A stretch of 64,000 bases of DNA from VXRD01 sp965232265 (GTDB taxonomy: Bacteria > Latescibacterota > UBA2968). The stretch spans positions 1,054,001 to 1,118,000 of the forward strand of contig CBDDPH010000002.1 in the NCBI GenBank assembly GCA_965232265.1, given 5' to 3'. Position 1 is the stretch's first letter, and every line of letters starts with the position of its first letter. The notes under the pieces are model-generated. The model was not told where the DNA came from. It did not search any database and saw only the letters and a program-made list of their open reading frames with translations. Both the position numbers and the translations under genes were made by a program. Shown here piece after piece: positions 7,140-15,286 of this stretch.

Positions 7140-8189
7140 CCTATCCTGATCTGCCTTTCCCCACACCAGAACGCGGTCTGGATCAATAGACGGGTATATC
7201 TCATCTCCGACGCGCCACTGTTGCTCACCGGAGGTCAATATTTGGATGGGTTGACCCGCCCAGTCGGCGAGCAAGATGGCCGATGCGCCGAGGTCTTCCA
7301 CGACTTCTATGGTTGCGGGAATTTTGCCTCCACAGGGTGAAATATTTTCCGCGCGGATGCCGAGGGTGGCGTTTGAAGGGGCTTTTCGGTCTGCGGTCAT
7401 GATGGCGTGATTCGAGGCTGTGAACCATTGACCTTGTTGCTTGTGGACGTCTATGGTGTTGATGGGGGGATAGCCGAGTTGACGGGCGACGGTCGGGGAA
7501 TTGGGCTGTTGGTAGATTTCTTCTGGAGAGCCGATTTGCAGAATTTTTCCTTCGGACAATACGGCGATTCGGTCGCCCATTGAGAGGGCTTCGACCCGGT
7601 CGTGGGTGACGTAAATCATGGGCGTGCCCAGGTCGCGCTGGAGGCGGATGAGTTCGACGCGCAATACTTCGCGCAATTTTGCATCGAGGTTGGTGAGGGG
7701 TTCGTCCAGAAGAAAGAGTCGGGGTTGACGCACGATGGCGCGTCCGATTGCGACGCGCTGCATTTCGCCGCCGGACAGGTGCGTGGCGGGTCGGTCCAAA
7801 AGCGGGGTTATGCGGAGCAGGTCGGCGGTGTGGGAAATTCTGTTTGCTATGTTTTCTTTGGAGAGGTTGCGCCCGGGTGCCTGGAGTGGAAATGCGAGGT
7901 TCTGGCGCACGGTTTTGTTGGGGTAGAGCGAGAAGTTCTGAAAGACGAGGGCGATGTCGCGTTCTGCGGGTAGCTGGTGGGTTATGTCTGCGCCGTTGAC
8001 GGTTATACGCCCGGTATCCGCTGCTTCGAGGCCCGCGATGAGGCGCAAGAGCGTTGTTTTGCCCGCGCCTGTTGGGCCCAGGACGACGAGGAGTTCTTCG
8101 GCGCGAAGAGAGAGTGAGATTTCCGAGAGTGCCTGGGTTTCGCCGTAGTTTTTAGACAAGTTATCGATTTTGAGAAATGGGGCATTCAT
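7107..8189 (-). CDS. Sugar-type ABC transporter ATPase 2 (MalK/UgpC family)
   Basis: 360 residues, cytoplasmic. Walker A is GPTGAGKTT (about residues 37-45), the signature LSGGEMQRVAIGRA, Walker B FLLDEPLTNLD, H-loop VTHD, and a C-terminal TOBE/MalK-type domain follows. It starts with an ATG overlapping the stop of ATPase 1 (ATGA). With ATPase 1 it probably forms a heterodimeric motor for the two permeases. The last dozen codons, from about RQSLHWN onward, come from a dispersed repeat unit, so the natural tail may have been replaced. Substrate unknown. Confidence 0.9.
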   Translation of the reverse strand: MNAPFLKIDNLSKNYGETQALSEISLSLRAEELLVVLGPTGAGKTTLLRLIAGLEAADTGRITVNGADITHQLPAERDIALVFQNFSLYPNKTVRQNLAFPLQAPGRNLSKENIANRISHTADLLRITPLLDRPATHLSGGEMQRVAIGRAIVRQPRLFLLDEPLTNLDAKLREVLRVELIRLQRDLGTPMIYVTHDRVEALSMGDRIAVLSEGKILQIGSPEEIYQQPNSPTVARQLGYPPINTIDVHKQQGQWFTASNHAIMTADRKAPSNATLGIRAENISPCGGKIPATIEVVEDLGASAILLADWAGQPIQILTSGEQQWRVGDEIYPSIDPDRVLVWGKADQDRQSLHWNASIQ

Positions 8190-9244
8190 GTGAGGGCTGT
8201 TTCCGTATCTGGATCAAATAGGCGAATGTGTTCTTCATTCAGGTGCAGGTGGATTTTTTCTCCGATGGCAAAGCGGTCGGTTGAGCGCGTGATTAGTTCG
8301 CCTATTGGGGTATCTACGTGTACGTAACCGTAGCTGCCGAGGTATTCGCTGAGGATGACTTTGCCCGGTATGCCGCGGTTGGCGGGGCGGATAAATTCCG
8401 GGCGTATGCCAAAGATGACTTGCGCGGGCGCGATGTTCGCGTGGATGGGGATGTGAATGTCTGAATCTGGACGGGTAAAGGACAGTCCATCCTCGCGTTG
8501 CACAATTTGTCCGGTTAATAGGTTCATGCCCGGGCTGCCGACGAAGTTTGCGACAAAGAGGTCCGCGGGATGGTTGTAGATTTCTGATGGGGATCCGATT
8601 TGTCTGATTTTGCCGCCGTCCATGACGACAATGCGATCCGCCAGGCTCATGGCTTCTTCCTGGTCGTGTGTGACGTAGATGGCGGTTATGGAGAGTGATA
8701 GTTGTTGTCGGCGTATAAATGCTCTGAGTTCCAATCGGTGTTCTGCATCGAGTGTGCCCAGGGGTTCATCCATGAGATAGAGGTCCGGTGTGCGTACCAT
8801 GGCACGGGCGAGAGAGACGCGCTGTTGATCTCCGCCTGAAAGTTGTCTGGGGTATTGGTCGAGTAGTGTTTTGATACCCAGGGCGCAGGTAACGCGATCA
8901 ATTGCCGCTTTGGTATCTGCGGGAGATGTGCCGATGTTCTCGAGTGGAAAGGCGATGTTTTTGCGGACGGTCATATGCGGGTAGAGGGCGTAAAACTGGA
9001 AGACAAATCCTATGTCGCGCTGAGATGGTGGCAGGTGGGTAACGTTCTGGTTATCGAGCATAATCCGTCCGCCGGTTGGGTCTTCCAGTCCCGCGATCAT
9101 CCGCAATGTGGTTGTTTTTCCACATCCCGAGGGGCCCAGGAGGACGATAAATTCTCCTTTGTCAACACGCAGGTCAATACCCCTGACTGCCCGCGTGCCG
9201 TCGGGGTAGGTTTTTTGGAGGTTTTGAAGTTCGAGAAATGGCAT
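8186..9244 (-). CDS. Sugar-type ABC transporter ATPase 1 (MalK/UgpC family)
   Basis: 352 residues from the ATG at 9244; a GTG at 9250 overlapping the upstream stop is equally possible. Walker A is GPSGCGKTT, signature LSGGDQQRVSLARA, Walker B LYLMDEPLGTLD, H-loop VTHD, with a TOBE regulatory domain at the end. It supplies ATP hydrolysis for the permease pair encoded upstream. Two distinct ATPases in one carbohydrate importer operon is the arrangement of the rhizobial glycerol system GlpSTPQ, a parallel rather than proof of substrate. Confidence 0.9.
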   Translation of the reverse strand: MPFLELQNLQKTYPDGTRAVRGIDLRVDKGEFIVLLGPSGCGKTTTLRMIAGLEDPTGGRIMLDNQNVTHLPPSQRDIGFVFQFYALYPHMTVRKNIAFPLENIGTSPADTKAAIDRVTCALGIKTLLDQYPRQLSGGDQQRVSLARAMVRTPDLYLMDEPLGTLDAEHRLELRAFIRRQQLSLSITAIYVTHDQEEAMSLADRIVVMDGGKIRQIGSPSEIYNHPADLFVANFVGSPGMNLLTGQIVQREDGLSFTRPDSDIHIPIHANIAPAQVIFGIRPEFIRPANRGIPGKVILSEYLGSYGYVHVDTPIGELITRSTDRFAIGEKIHLHLNEEHIRLFDPDTETALT

Positions 9245-9246
9245 GA

Positions 9247-10110
9247 TCACTGTTTAATTGTTCCAAATGTCACACCCCGCAGCAGATGATTGCGGACGAG
9301 TACTGTGAAGATTACGATTGGCACGACAAAGATGAGGACGCCTGCGGCAATCTGCGGCCAGGGGATGCCCTGGATGTTGCCCTGAAGTCCGGCGAAATAG
9401 ACGGGTACGGTGACGGCTTCGGCGTTGTTGAGCGCGAGCGCGAAGCCGTATTCGTTCCAGGCGGATATGAGGCAGAAGACGGCAGTTACGGCCATGCCGG
9501 TTGCAGAGTGGGGTAAGATGATTTTGTAAAATGCTTGAAGTGGGCTGTATCCATCCACGAGTGCGGCTTCTTCATACGCCCGGGGAATTTCGTCTATGAA
9601 TCCTTTCATGAGCCAGACCGCGAGCGAGAGGTTAAATGCCGTGTAGAGGAGGATGAGGCCCAGGTGTGTGTTGGGCAGATTGAAGACGCGGTACATCATC
9701 AGTACGGGGACTACGACGGCGAGTGGGGGCAGGAAGCGGGTCGAGAGGATAAAGAACAGCCAGTCCCGCGCACCTGCGATGCGAAATCGGCTAAATCCAT
9801 ACGCGCAGCCGGTTCCGAGGACGACCGATGCAAGGGTGCTGAGCAGGCCGATGATGACGCTGTTGAAAAGGTAGTGAAAAAATGCGTGTGCTTTGCCCGT
9901 ATGTGGTGTTGCCAGTTTGCGATAGGCGTCTAATGTGGCTGAAAAGCTCAGGCCTCCGGGTGCGATGTTTTCAGCGGTGGATGGTATGAGTGAGGCTGTG
10001 GAACTGATCGCTGCTTCCTGCGTTTTCAGGGAGGTGAGAAAGAGCCAGCACAGGGGCAGTGTGGCGAGACAAAAATACGGGATGATGACGAGCCATCTCA
10101 AATATTTCAC
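9247..10110 (-). CDS. ABC transporter permease, MalG type
   Basis: 287 residues, inner membrane, about six transmembrane helices beginning at residue 7. The EAA loop (EEAALVDGYSPLQAFYKIILP, around 180-200) docks to the ATPases. The start is GTG overlapping the TGA of the upstream permease (GTGA), showing tight translational coupling. Second of the permease pair in a binding-protein-dependent carbohydrate importer. Confidence 0.9.
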   Translation of the reverse strand: MKYLRWLVIIPYFCLATLPLCWLFLTSLKTQEAAISSTASLIPSTAENIAPGGLSFSATLDAYRKLATPHTGKAHAFFHYLFNSVIIGLLSTLASVVLGTGCAYGFSRFRIAGARDWLFFILSTRFLPPLAVVVPVLMMYRVFNLPNTHLGLILLYTAFNLSLAVWLMKGFIDEIPRAYEEAALVDGYSPLQAFYKIILPHSATGMAVTAVFCLISAWNEYGFALALNNAEAVTVPVYFAGLQGNIQGIPWPQIAAGVLIFVVPIVIFTVLVRNHLLRGVTFGTIKQ

Positions 10111-10991
10111 GCTGTTTCCCTTCCCTGTTTTGCCTGGATGCTGGCGATGTATCGGATGAAAATAGTTGCGAGCGCGATGACGATGAGGAGTATGACGATG
10201 CTATAAGAGCTGCCCAGTCCAATTTTGTAGCCGCGAAACATGACTTGATAGAGGAGGGCACTCAATGTTTGGGTCGCGCGATCATTGGGTCCTGTGACGG
10301 CCATGACGAGGTCAAATTGCTTGAGGGCATCTGTGGTGCGTAGCAGGACTGCGAGAAAGAGCAGGGGAGAGCACAGGGGGAGGGTGATGCGCCGAAAGAC
10401 AGTCCATCGGGATGCCCGGTCAATGGCCGCGGCTTCGTAGAGGTGATTGGGGATGGCGTTGAGACCGGCAAGGGCGATGAGCATCATAAACGGCGTCCAC
10501 ATCCAGATGTCGATCATGAGGATGGAGAAGAGTTTCAAGTCGGGGTCGGTTAGCCATTGCGGTTGCAAGAGGCCAAGGACGGATAGTGCTTGATTGACGA
10601 CGCCGTAGTGGCCGTTAAGAATAAAGTTCCAGTACAGGCCCATGACTGCGGGGGATAGCATCATGGGCACCAGGAGTATGGTGGTGATGGCGGGTTTGCC
10701 CCAAAAGGGTTTTTGAAGGGCGAGGGCAAGGGCAAAGCCGAGAAGGAGTTCGGTCGCGACTGCCAGGACCACGAATAGGCCGGTGGTGCGAAGGGCCGTG
10801 CCATAGCGCGTGTCGTCAAAGATGATGCCGTAGTTGCGCCCGCCTATGAGCTGTGCGACACCGCCACTGAGTTCGGCATTGGTAAAGCTGAGGTAGATGT
10901 TGTAAAACAGGGGAAAAATGTTGAACGCGATCAGAAAGATCAGTGCTGGACCCACAAAGCCGTATTTCAAAACGCCGTATTTCACGCGCAT
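10107..10991 (-). CDS. ABC transporter permease, MalF type
   Basis: 294 residues, inner membrane, with six predicted helices and the EAA loop YEAAAIDRASRWTVFRRITLP at about 190-210. It is the first permease of the four-gene transporter operon (permease, permease, ATPase, ATPase, all joined by 4-nt overlaps or near contact). No solute-binding protein gene lies beside it; the small protein at 11036-11323 is the upstream neighbour. Confidence 0.9.
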   Translation of the reverse strand: MRVKYGVLKYGFVGPALIFLIAFNIFPLFYNIYLSFTNAELSGGVAQLIGGRNYGIIFDDTRYGTALRTTGLFVVLAVATELLLGFALALALQKPFWGKPAITTILLVPMMLSPAVMGLYWNFILNGHYGVVNQALSVLGLLQPQWLTDPDLKLFSILMIDIWMWTPFMMLIALAGLNAIPNHLYEAAAIDRASRWTVFRRITLPLCSPLLFLAVLLRTTDALKQFDLVMAVTGPNDRATQTLSALLYQVMFRGYKIGLGSSYSIVILLIVIALATIFIRYIASIQAKQGRETA

Positions 10992-11035
10992 TTCTCGAAA
11001 GGGATAGAGGGATGGATACCGCGATGGGGCGTGGC

Positions 11036-11323
11036 TTACTGTTCCCGTTTTCTGCGAAGTGCCAATACTTGCTTAAATATCTGTGAGATATTGCCACCAT
11101 TGCGGGAGTGCAATAGCATCTGCTCTTTTGATAGGACCATCATGGTCTCTTCTTTTGGGTCGGGATAACGACAAAAGCTCGATTTTACCGCTTCGCCTGT
11201 GATGCAGCAATATTTTTCTACCGGGATATCTTGTTCGGTATCCAGCCTGGTGGTGGTGGGTTCCAGATCTTCGTTCGCTTCTTCGTATTCGGTGAATATT
11301 TCCGAGATTTTGGCGGCCATCAT
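11036..11323 (-). CDS. Small conserved-looking protein, unknown function
   Basis: 95 residues from ATG at 11323, chosen because AGGAG stands 6 nt upstream; a longer frame to 11410 has no such site. Residues 5-40 are acidic; residues 41-60 contain CCITGEAVKSSFCRY with three cysteines; the end is basic (RRKREQ). It lies between the YchF-like gene and the transporter permease on the same strand, 44 nt from the permease start. No family recognised. Confidence 0.55.
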   Translation of the reverse strand: MMAAKISEIFTEYEEANEDLEPTTTRLDTEQDIPVEKYCCITGEAVKSSFCRYPDPKEETMMVLSKEQMLLHSRNGGNISQIFKQVLALRRKREQ

Positions 11324-11412
11324 GCGATCTCCTGTTGTGGTGATTGTAGAGCGCGAAATAATATGCAAAAAAGGGCTGTATGTAAAGGAAAATAACGGAT
11401 AAAAGGCCAATC

Positions 11413-12453
11413 TCAGACCTTGAACAAGAAGTGTATCACATCGCCATCAAAAATCTCTGCGTCTTTTCCTTTGACCAGGAGCTTGCCCGCTGCTTTTACT
11501 TTTTGTTCGTCTCCCAATGCGATTAAGTCTTCGTAGCGGATGACTTCAGCCCGGATGAATCCCCGCTCGATGTCTCCGTGAACTGCGCCGCCCGCCTGCG
11601 GTGATAGGGTGCCTTTTGGGATGGCCCAGGCGTGTACTTCGTCATTGACCACTGTGAAGAATGAGATCAATCCGAGGGTTTTGTAACACAATAAGGTGAG
11701 CCGATCCAGCGCGGGTTGTTCAATTCCTAAATCAGCGAGAAATTCCTCGCGCGTTTCGCGGTCGAGCAGGGAGATTTCTTCTTCGATCTGTGCGGATATT
11801 GCGATCCACTCAAAACCACAGTCGGCAAAATCAGCGGCTATTTCATCTACGATTCCGTCGTCGTTGATCTGGCCTTCGTCTGTGTTCAGTACTGCGATTA
11901 CTGCTTTGGTGGTTAAAAAGGGATAACTGGATGTGAGTTTTACTTCGTCTGAGGTCAGTGGAAATTGACGCAGGGGGTTTCCGGCTTCCAGATGCGCCTG
12001 CATGCGCGTCATTAAGTCCTTTTCTTGCTCTATTCTCAGTCTGTCTTTTGTGTGCCGGTCTTTTGCTATTCGCTCCAGTCGCTTTTCTACAAAGATCAGG
12101 TCGGCGAGCAACAGTTCTTCCCAAAAAGTTCGTATATCGCGTTTGGGATTTATGTCGCCCGCTATGTGAAATACGGTGTCGTTCTCAAATACCCGGGCGA
12201 GGAAGCAGATGACATCTACCCGCTCGAGATTCTGGAAAACAGGTATGTTGCGTTCGGCCTGTGTGTCCAGGTCGGGCAATAGCACAAATGCCATTTCCGC
12301 GGGGACTTCGCGTTTGGGTTTGTACATTTCTACCAGCCGGTCAAATCGCACATCCCGCACTTTTGCCTGCCCCATTTCGCCTGTGTGTCCGGTGAGTAAG
12401 CGGAATAGGGTTTTTTTGCCGACCTGCGGCAATCCAATGAGCCCGAGTTTCAT
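11413..12453 (-). CDS. YchF/Obg-family P-loop NTPase with TGS domain
   Basis: 346 residues from ATG at 12453, preceded by GGAAGGAAGG; the longer frame to 12600 is not needed. The G1 loop is GLPQVGKKT, so Lys replaces the usual Ser/Thr next to the invariant Lys. The G4-like motif is NTDE, as in YchF (NxxE), which favours ATP. The C-terminal 85 residues form a TGS domain (LISFFTVVNDEVHAWAIPKG) as in YchF, which binds ribosomes. It may be a divergent YchF paralogue rather than the housekeeping copy. It is divergent from the aldo/keto reductase gene. Confidence 0.82.
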   Translation of the reverse strand: MKLGLIGLPQVGKKTLFRLLTGHTGEMGQAKVRDVRFDRLVEMYKPKREVPAEMAFVLLPDLDTQAERNIPVFQNLERVDVICFLARVFENDTVFHIAGDINPKRDIRTFWEELLLADLIFVEKRLERIAKDRHTKDRLRIEQEKDLMTRMQAHLEAGNPLRQFPLTSDEVKLTSSYPFLTTKAVIAVLNTDEGQINDDGIVDEIAADFADCGFEWIAISAQIEEEISLLDRETREEFLADLGIEQPALDRLTLLCYKTLGLISFFTVVNDEVHAWAIPKGTLSPQAGGAVHGDIERGFIRAEVIRYEDLIALGDEQKVKAAGKLLVKGKDAEIFDGDVIHFLFKV

Positions 12454-12577
12454 GGCGGTAATATCCTTCCTTCCGCAGAGGAGAGGGGGGACTAAAATCC
12501 ATTGACGGATGCGAAACGGTGTTTTAATATACAAAAAATTGGGACAAAAAATACAGAAGACAGGAAAGGAGTTTGCC

Positions 12578-13342
12578 GTGAAAACTGTCGAACTTGGCAC
12601 AACCGGTATATTGGTCTCTCAACTCAGTTTTGGTACGGGTACCAATGGCTGGGGCGGGCGTTCCAACCAAACAGATCTGGGAACGCATGCACTTGTTGAC
12701 TTGCTGATCTATGGCTTTGAACGAGGTATCACATTTTGGGATAGTGCCGATCAATACGGCAGTCATGCCCATCTCGCAGGCGCGTTGACGCATATCGACC
12801 GCGATCGGGTTGTGATTACGTCCAAAATTCGCGCGACAACAGCACAAGAGGCCGAGCGCGATATGGATCGCATTTTGAGCGAGTTAGATACGGATTATAT
12901 CGATATCGTGCTTATGCATTGCATGACAGATGTAGATTGGCCCTTCTCCCACCGCGGGGTTATGGATGTCCTTGCCGATAAAAAGCAAAAAGGCATCATT
13001 CGCGCACACGGTGTTTCCTGTCACGATATCGATGCCTTCCAACAAGCAGCGATTACCCCATGGGTGGATGTTGTTTTGGCGCGGATTAACTATGCCGGGA
13101 AGAATATGGATGGGCCACCCGAACGCGTTGTTCCCATCTTAGAGGAAATGGATGCCAACGATATCGGCGTTTATGGGATGAAAGTCGTGGGTCGCGGCGA
13201 CCTGCCCGCACGCGATGCGATTCACTATGTTCTCGATATTCCAGCGATTGACGCGATTACTGTTGGGATGATGAACCGCAGCGAAATCGACGAGAATATC
13301 GGCCATGTCGAAGCGCATAGCACTGTGTTGATGCCTGTTTAA
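12578..13342 (+). CDS. Aldo/keto reductase family protein
   Basis: 254 residues from GTG at 12578, chosen for the AGGAG 6 nt upstream and the correct N-terminus (VKTVELGTTGILVS). The (beta/alpha)8 fold and catalytic tetrad are visible: Asp and Tyr in FWDSADQYGSH, Lys in VVITSKIRA, His in DIVLMHCM. It should reduce a carbonyl with NAD(P)H in the cytoplasm. It is slightly short for the family (usually 270-330). Substrate unknown. Confidence 0.87.
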   Translation: MKTVELGTTGILVSQLSFGTGTNGWGGRSNQTDLGTHALVDLLIYGFERGITFWDSADQYGSHAHLAGALTHIDRDRVVITSKIRATTAQEAERDMDRILSELDTDYIDIVLMHCMTDVDWPFSHRGVMDVLADKKQKGIIRAHGVSCHDIDAFQQAAITPWVDVVLARINYAGKNMDGPPERVVPILEEMDANDIGVYGMKVVGRGDLPARDAIHYVLDIPAIDAITVGMMNRSEIDENIGHVEAHSTVLMPV

Positions 13343-13404
13343 ATGAGATGGCCACTCTACCCGAGCGCGGGCGACCACAGGGGGCGCCCCTACATGGAAT
13401 TGGC

Positions 13405-13424
13405 GGGCGAAAAATTTTTCGCCC
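13405..13424. repeat. Family B palindrome GGGCGAAAAATTTTTCGCCC
   Basis: Perfect 20-bp palindrome followed by CCTAC. Relatives lie at 34799-34817, 41181-41200, 46026-46045 and 46097-46117, usually beside GTAG or CTAC. Confidence 0.8.
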
Positions 13425-13451
13425 CTACGATCCTTTTGTGTCGTTACTTGG

Positions 13452-13484
13452 TGAACTGGCCTGGGGAACGGCCAGTTGTACACC
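13452..13484 (+). repeat. Dispersed palindromic repeat, family A copy 3
   Basis: TGAACTGGCC - TGGGGAAC - GGCCAGTTGTACACC; the closest match to the family consensus. Confidence 0.85.
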
Positions 13485-13536
13485 TACCGCTGCGTTGTAG
13501 GCTTCGCCTGTGCGTGTACCTTAGTGGATTTCAATC

Positions 13537-14193
13537 TTACATCTCACTTTTTTCTTCTATCCGCTCAATCTCATCTCGAATTATTCCCGCGTCTTCGTAG
13601 CGCTCTTCCCTGACCGCTTTATTCATCCGCTCTTTCAAAATTTCCAGCAATTCATCGGGTTCCAGGTCTCGTCCCTGCGAATCAACACCTTGTATTGGTT
13701 GCCCGGCTGCCTGCGCGATGTCCAGAATAGGTTCTTCAAGAATGTCTTGTTCCTGGGGTGGATTCAATTGCTCGAGCTCATAACCGTATTCAGTGCGGCG
13801 GACTTTGAATCCCACTTGTTGAATGATTTTGGGGTCCATATAGATGGGGGCGTCAAATTTGAGTGCCAGCACGATGCTATCACTGGGGCGAGCGTCTAAA
13901 CGCACTTGTTCACCCCGGGCAAAGAGGACGAGTTCGGCGTAGAAGATATGATCTTTCAATTCGACAATCTGCACCTGTTCAACTTCGGCATCAAAATGTG
14001 CCAGCATCGCACACATCAAATCATACGCAAGAGGCCGCGGCATAGATTTACCTGCGAGTTCTGAACGGATAGACCGATATTCGACATGGCCAATTTCAAT
14101 GGGTACCATCACACTGCCTTCAACACTTTGCAGCCACACGACGTTCTGTTCCGTATGATTTTGACGTAAATCCACAACCCGCATTTCAATCAT
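13537..14193 (-). CDS. Bifunctional nuclease family protein (DUF151) with UVR domain
   Basis: 218 residues. Residues 1-135 match the BFN/DUF151 fold (HVEYRSIRSELAGKSMPRPLAYDLM and LDARPSDSIVLAL are typical). Residues 178-214 form a UVR-type helical pair (LKERMNKAVREERYEDAGIIRDEIERIE) like those of UvrB and McsA that bind partners. Such proteins have been linked to RNA/DNA cleavage in plants and occur widely in bacteria with an uncertain role. ATG at 14193 has GGAAGGCGG upstream. Confidence 0.88.
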   Translation of the reverse strand: MIEMRVVDLRQNHTEQNVVWLQSVEGSVMVPIEIGHVEYRSIRSELAGKSMPRPLAYDLMCAMLAHFDAEVEQVQIVELKDHIFYAELVLFARGEQVRLDARPSDSIVLALKFDAPIYMDPKIIQQVGFKVRRTEYGYELEQLNPPQEQDILEEPILDIAQAAGQPIQGVDSQGRDLEPDELLEILKERMNKAVREERYEDAGIIRDEIERIEEKSEM

Positions 14194-14363
14194 GACGTCC
14201 GCCTTCCATCGCAGTGAAAAATATGTGTCGCTGTAAGGATAGTTAAAAATTTATCTGATGCAAGTTGAAATTTTTACCAGGAGAAGTTAGAAGGCCCCGC
14301 CCCACCACCCTAAAGCTGATGCCTCATCCTATTTCCTACTTCACACTTCCAATGGAGATTGCA

Positions 14364-15188
14364 ATGCAACTTTCTCTCTCTGTCCGCGTGGCGGAAAGTT
14401 TTCGCAATAAGCGCGATTTGACGATTGCTTTGCCCGATCTCGCGGAGATTGCCCAAAGCGCGGGTTATAGAGCACTTTGCATGCGTGCTTCGGGTGTGGG
14501 GACGCATAGCCCACCCGAACGCATTGCTGAAGTGCGACATATTTTGAAGAGGCGCAATCTCGCGGTTTCAATGGCGACTGGCGATTTTGCGATACCCGAG
14601 AATGGTGCCCATGGACCGGAGAGTTTGCGGAATATTACGCCTCATCTCGATCTGGCAGACGCGCTTGGTTGCGATTTACTGCGCGTTTGCATCAAGACCG
14701 ATGCAGATATCGCACACGCGCAGCGCGCAGCCGATGAGGCCGCCGAGCGAGATATACGTCTGGCACATCAATCGCACACTCAGAGCCTTTTTGAAACTGT
14801 TGCGGGATCGATTGGGACGCTTCAGAGTATTGGCCGACCAAATTTTGGGATTATTTACGAGCCGGCGAATTTGGCTCTGTGTGGGGAAGACTACGGTCCC
14901 GAGACGCTCAAACGCTTTGCACCCTATCTTTTTAATGTTTATCTGCAAAATCACGTTCCAGACCCCAATGGCGATATGCCGATGACCACATGGGTGCGCG
15001 GTACGGTTTATTCCACTTTGCGACCGCTTGATGAATCTGGTGGGATAGATTTTCAAGACGTTTTTGATGGGTTGCACAGCATCGATTACCGAGGCTGCGT
15101 GACACTACATCACGCTTTTGGTGGGGATCTGCCACCCGATGAGGCCGCGGTCCGATCGGCGAATTTTCTGAGGTCTTTAATCAGGTAA
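14364..15188 (+). CDS. Xylose-isomerase-like TIM-barrel protein
   Basis: 274 residues from ATG at 14364, chosen for GGAG 6 nt upstream and because the fold starts at QLSLSVRVAE. The AP-endonuclease-2/sugar isomerase superfamily pattern is present: strand-end acidic and His residues such as IRLAHQSHTQ, IIYEPANL, and a GCVTLHHAF segment at the end, which would bind a divalent metal. It likely isomerises or epimerises a sugar or inositol derivative. No pathway neighbours point to a substrate. Confidence 0.8.
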   Translation: MQLSLSVRVAESFRNKRDLTIALPDLAEIAQSAGYRALCMRASGVGTHSPPERIAEVRHILKRRNLAVSMATGDFAIPENGAHGPESLRNITPHLDLADALGCDLLRVCIKTDADIAHAQRAADEAAERDIRLAHQSHTQSLFETVAGSIGTLQSIGRPNFGIIYEPANLALCGEDYGPETLKRFAPYLFNVYLQNHVPDPNGDMPMTTWVRGTVYSTLRPLDESGGIDFQDVFDGLHSIDYRGCVTLHHAFGGDLPPDEAAVRSANFLRSLIR

Positions 15189-15286
15189 GAGGTAAAAGGT
15201 GAGATGACCCCATCCTATCCCTCTGGATCGCGGCCCCGTATTACAACCTTACGGGACATGCTTAAAGCAGGCGTCCAGATTGATCG

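Larger units (their letters stand above)
13343..13536. other. Repeat-filled spacer between convergent genes
   Basis: Holds a GGGGCGCCCC palindrome (13381-13390), a 20-bp perfect palindrome of family B (13405-13424) and a family A element (13452-13484) in close succession. No gene seen. Confidence 0.7.
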
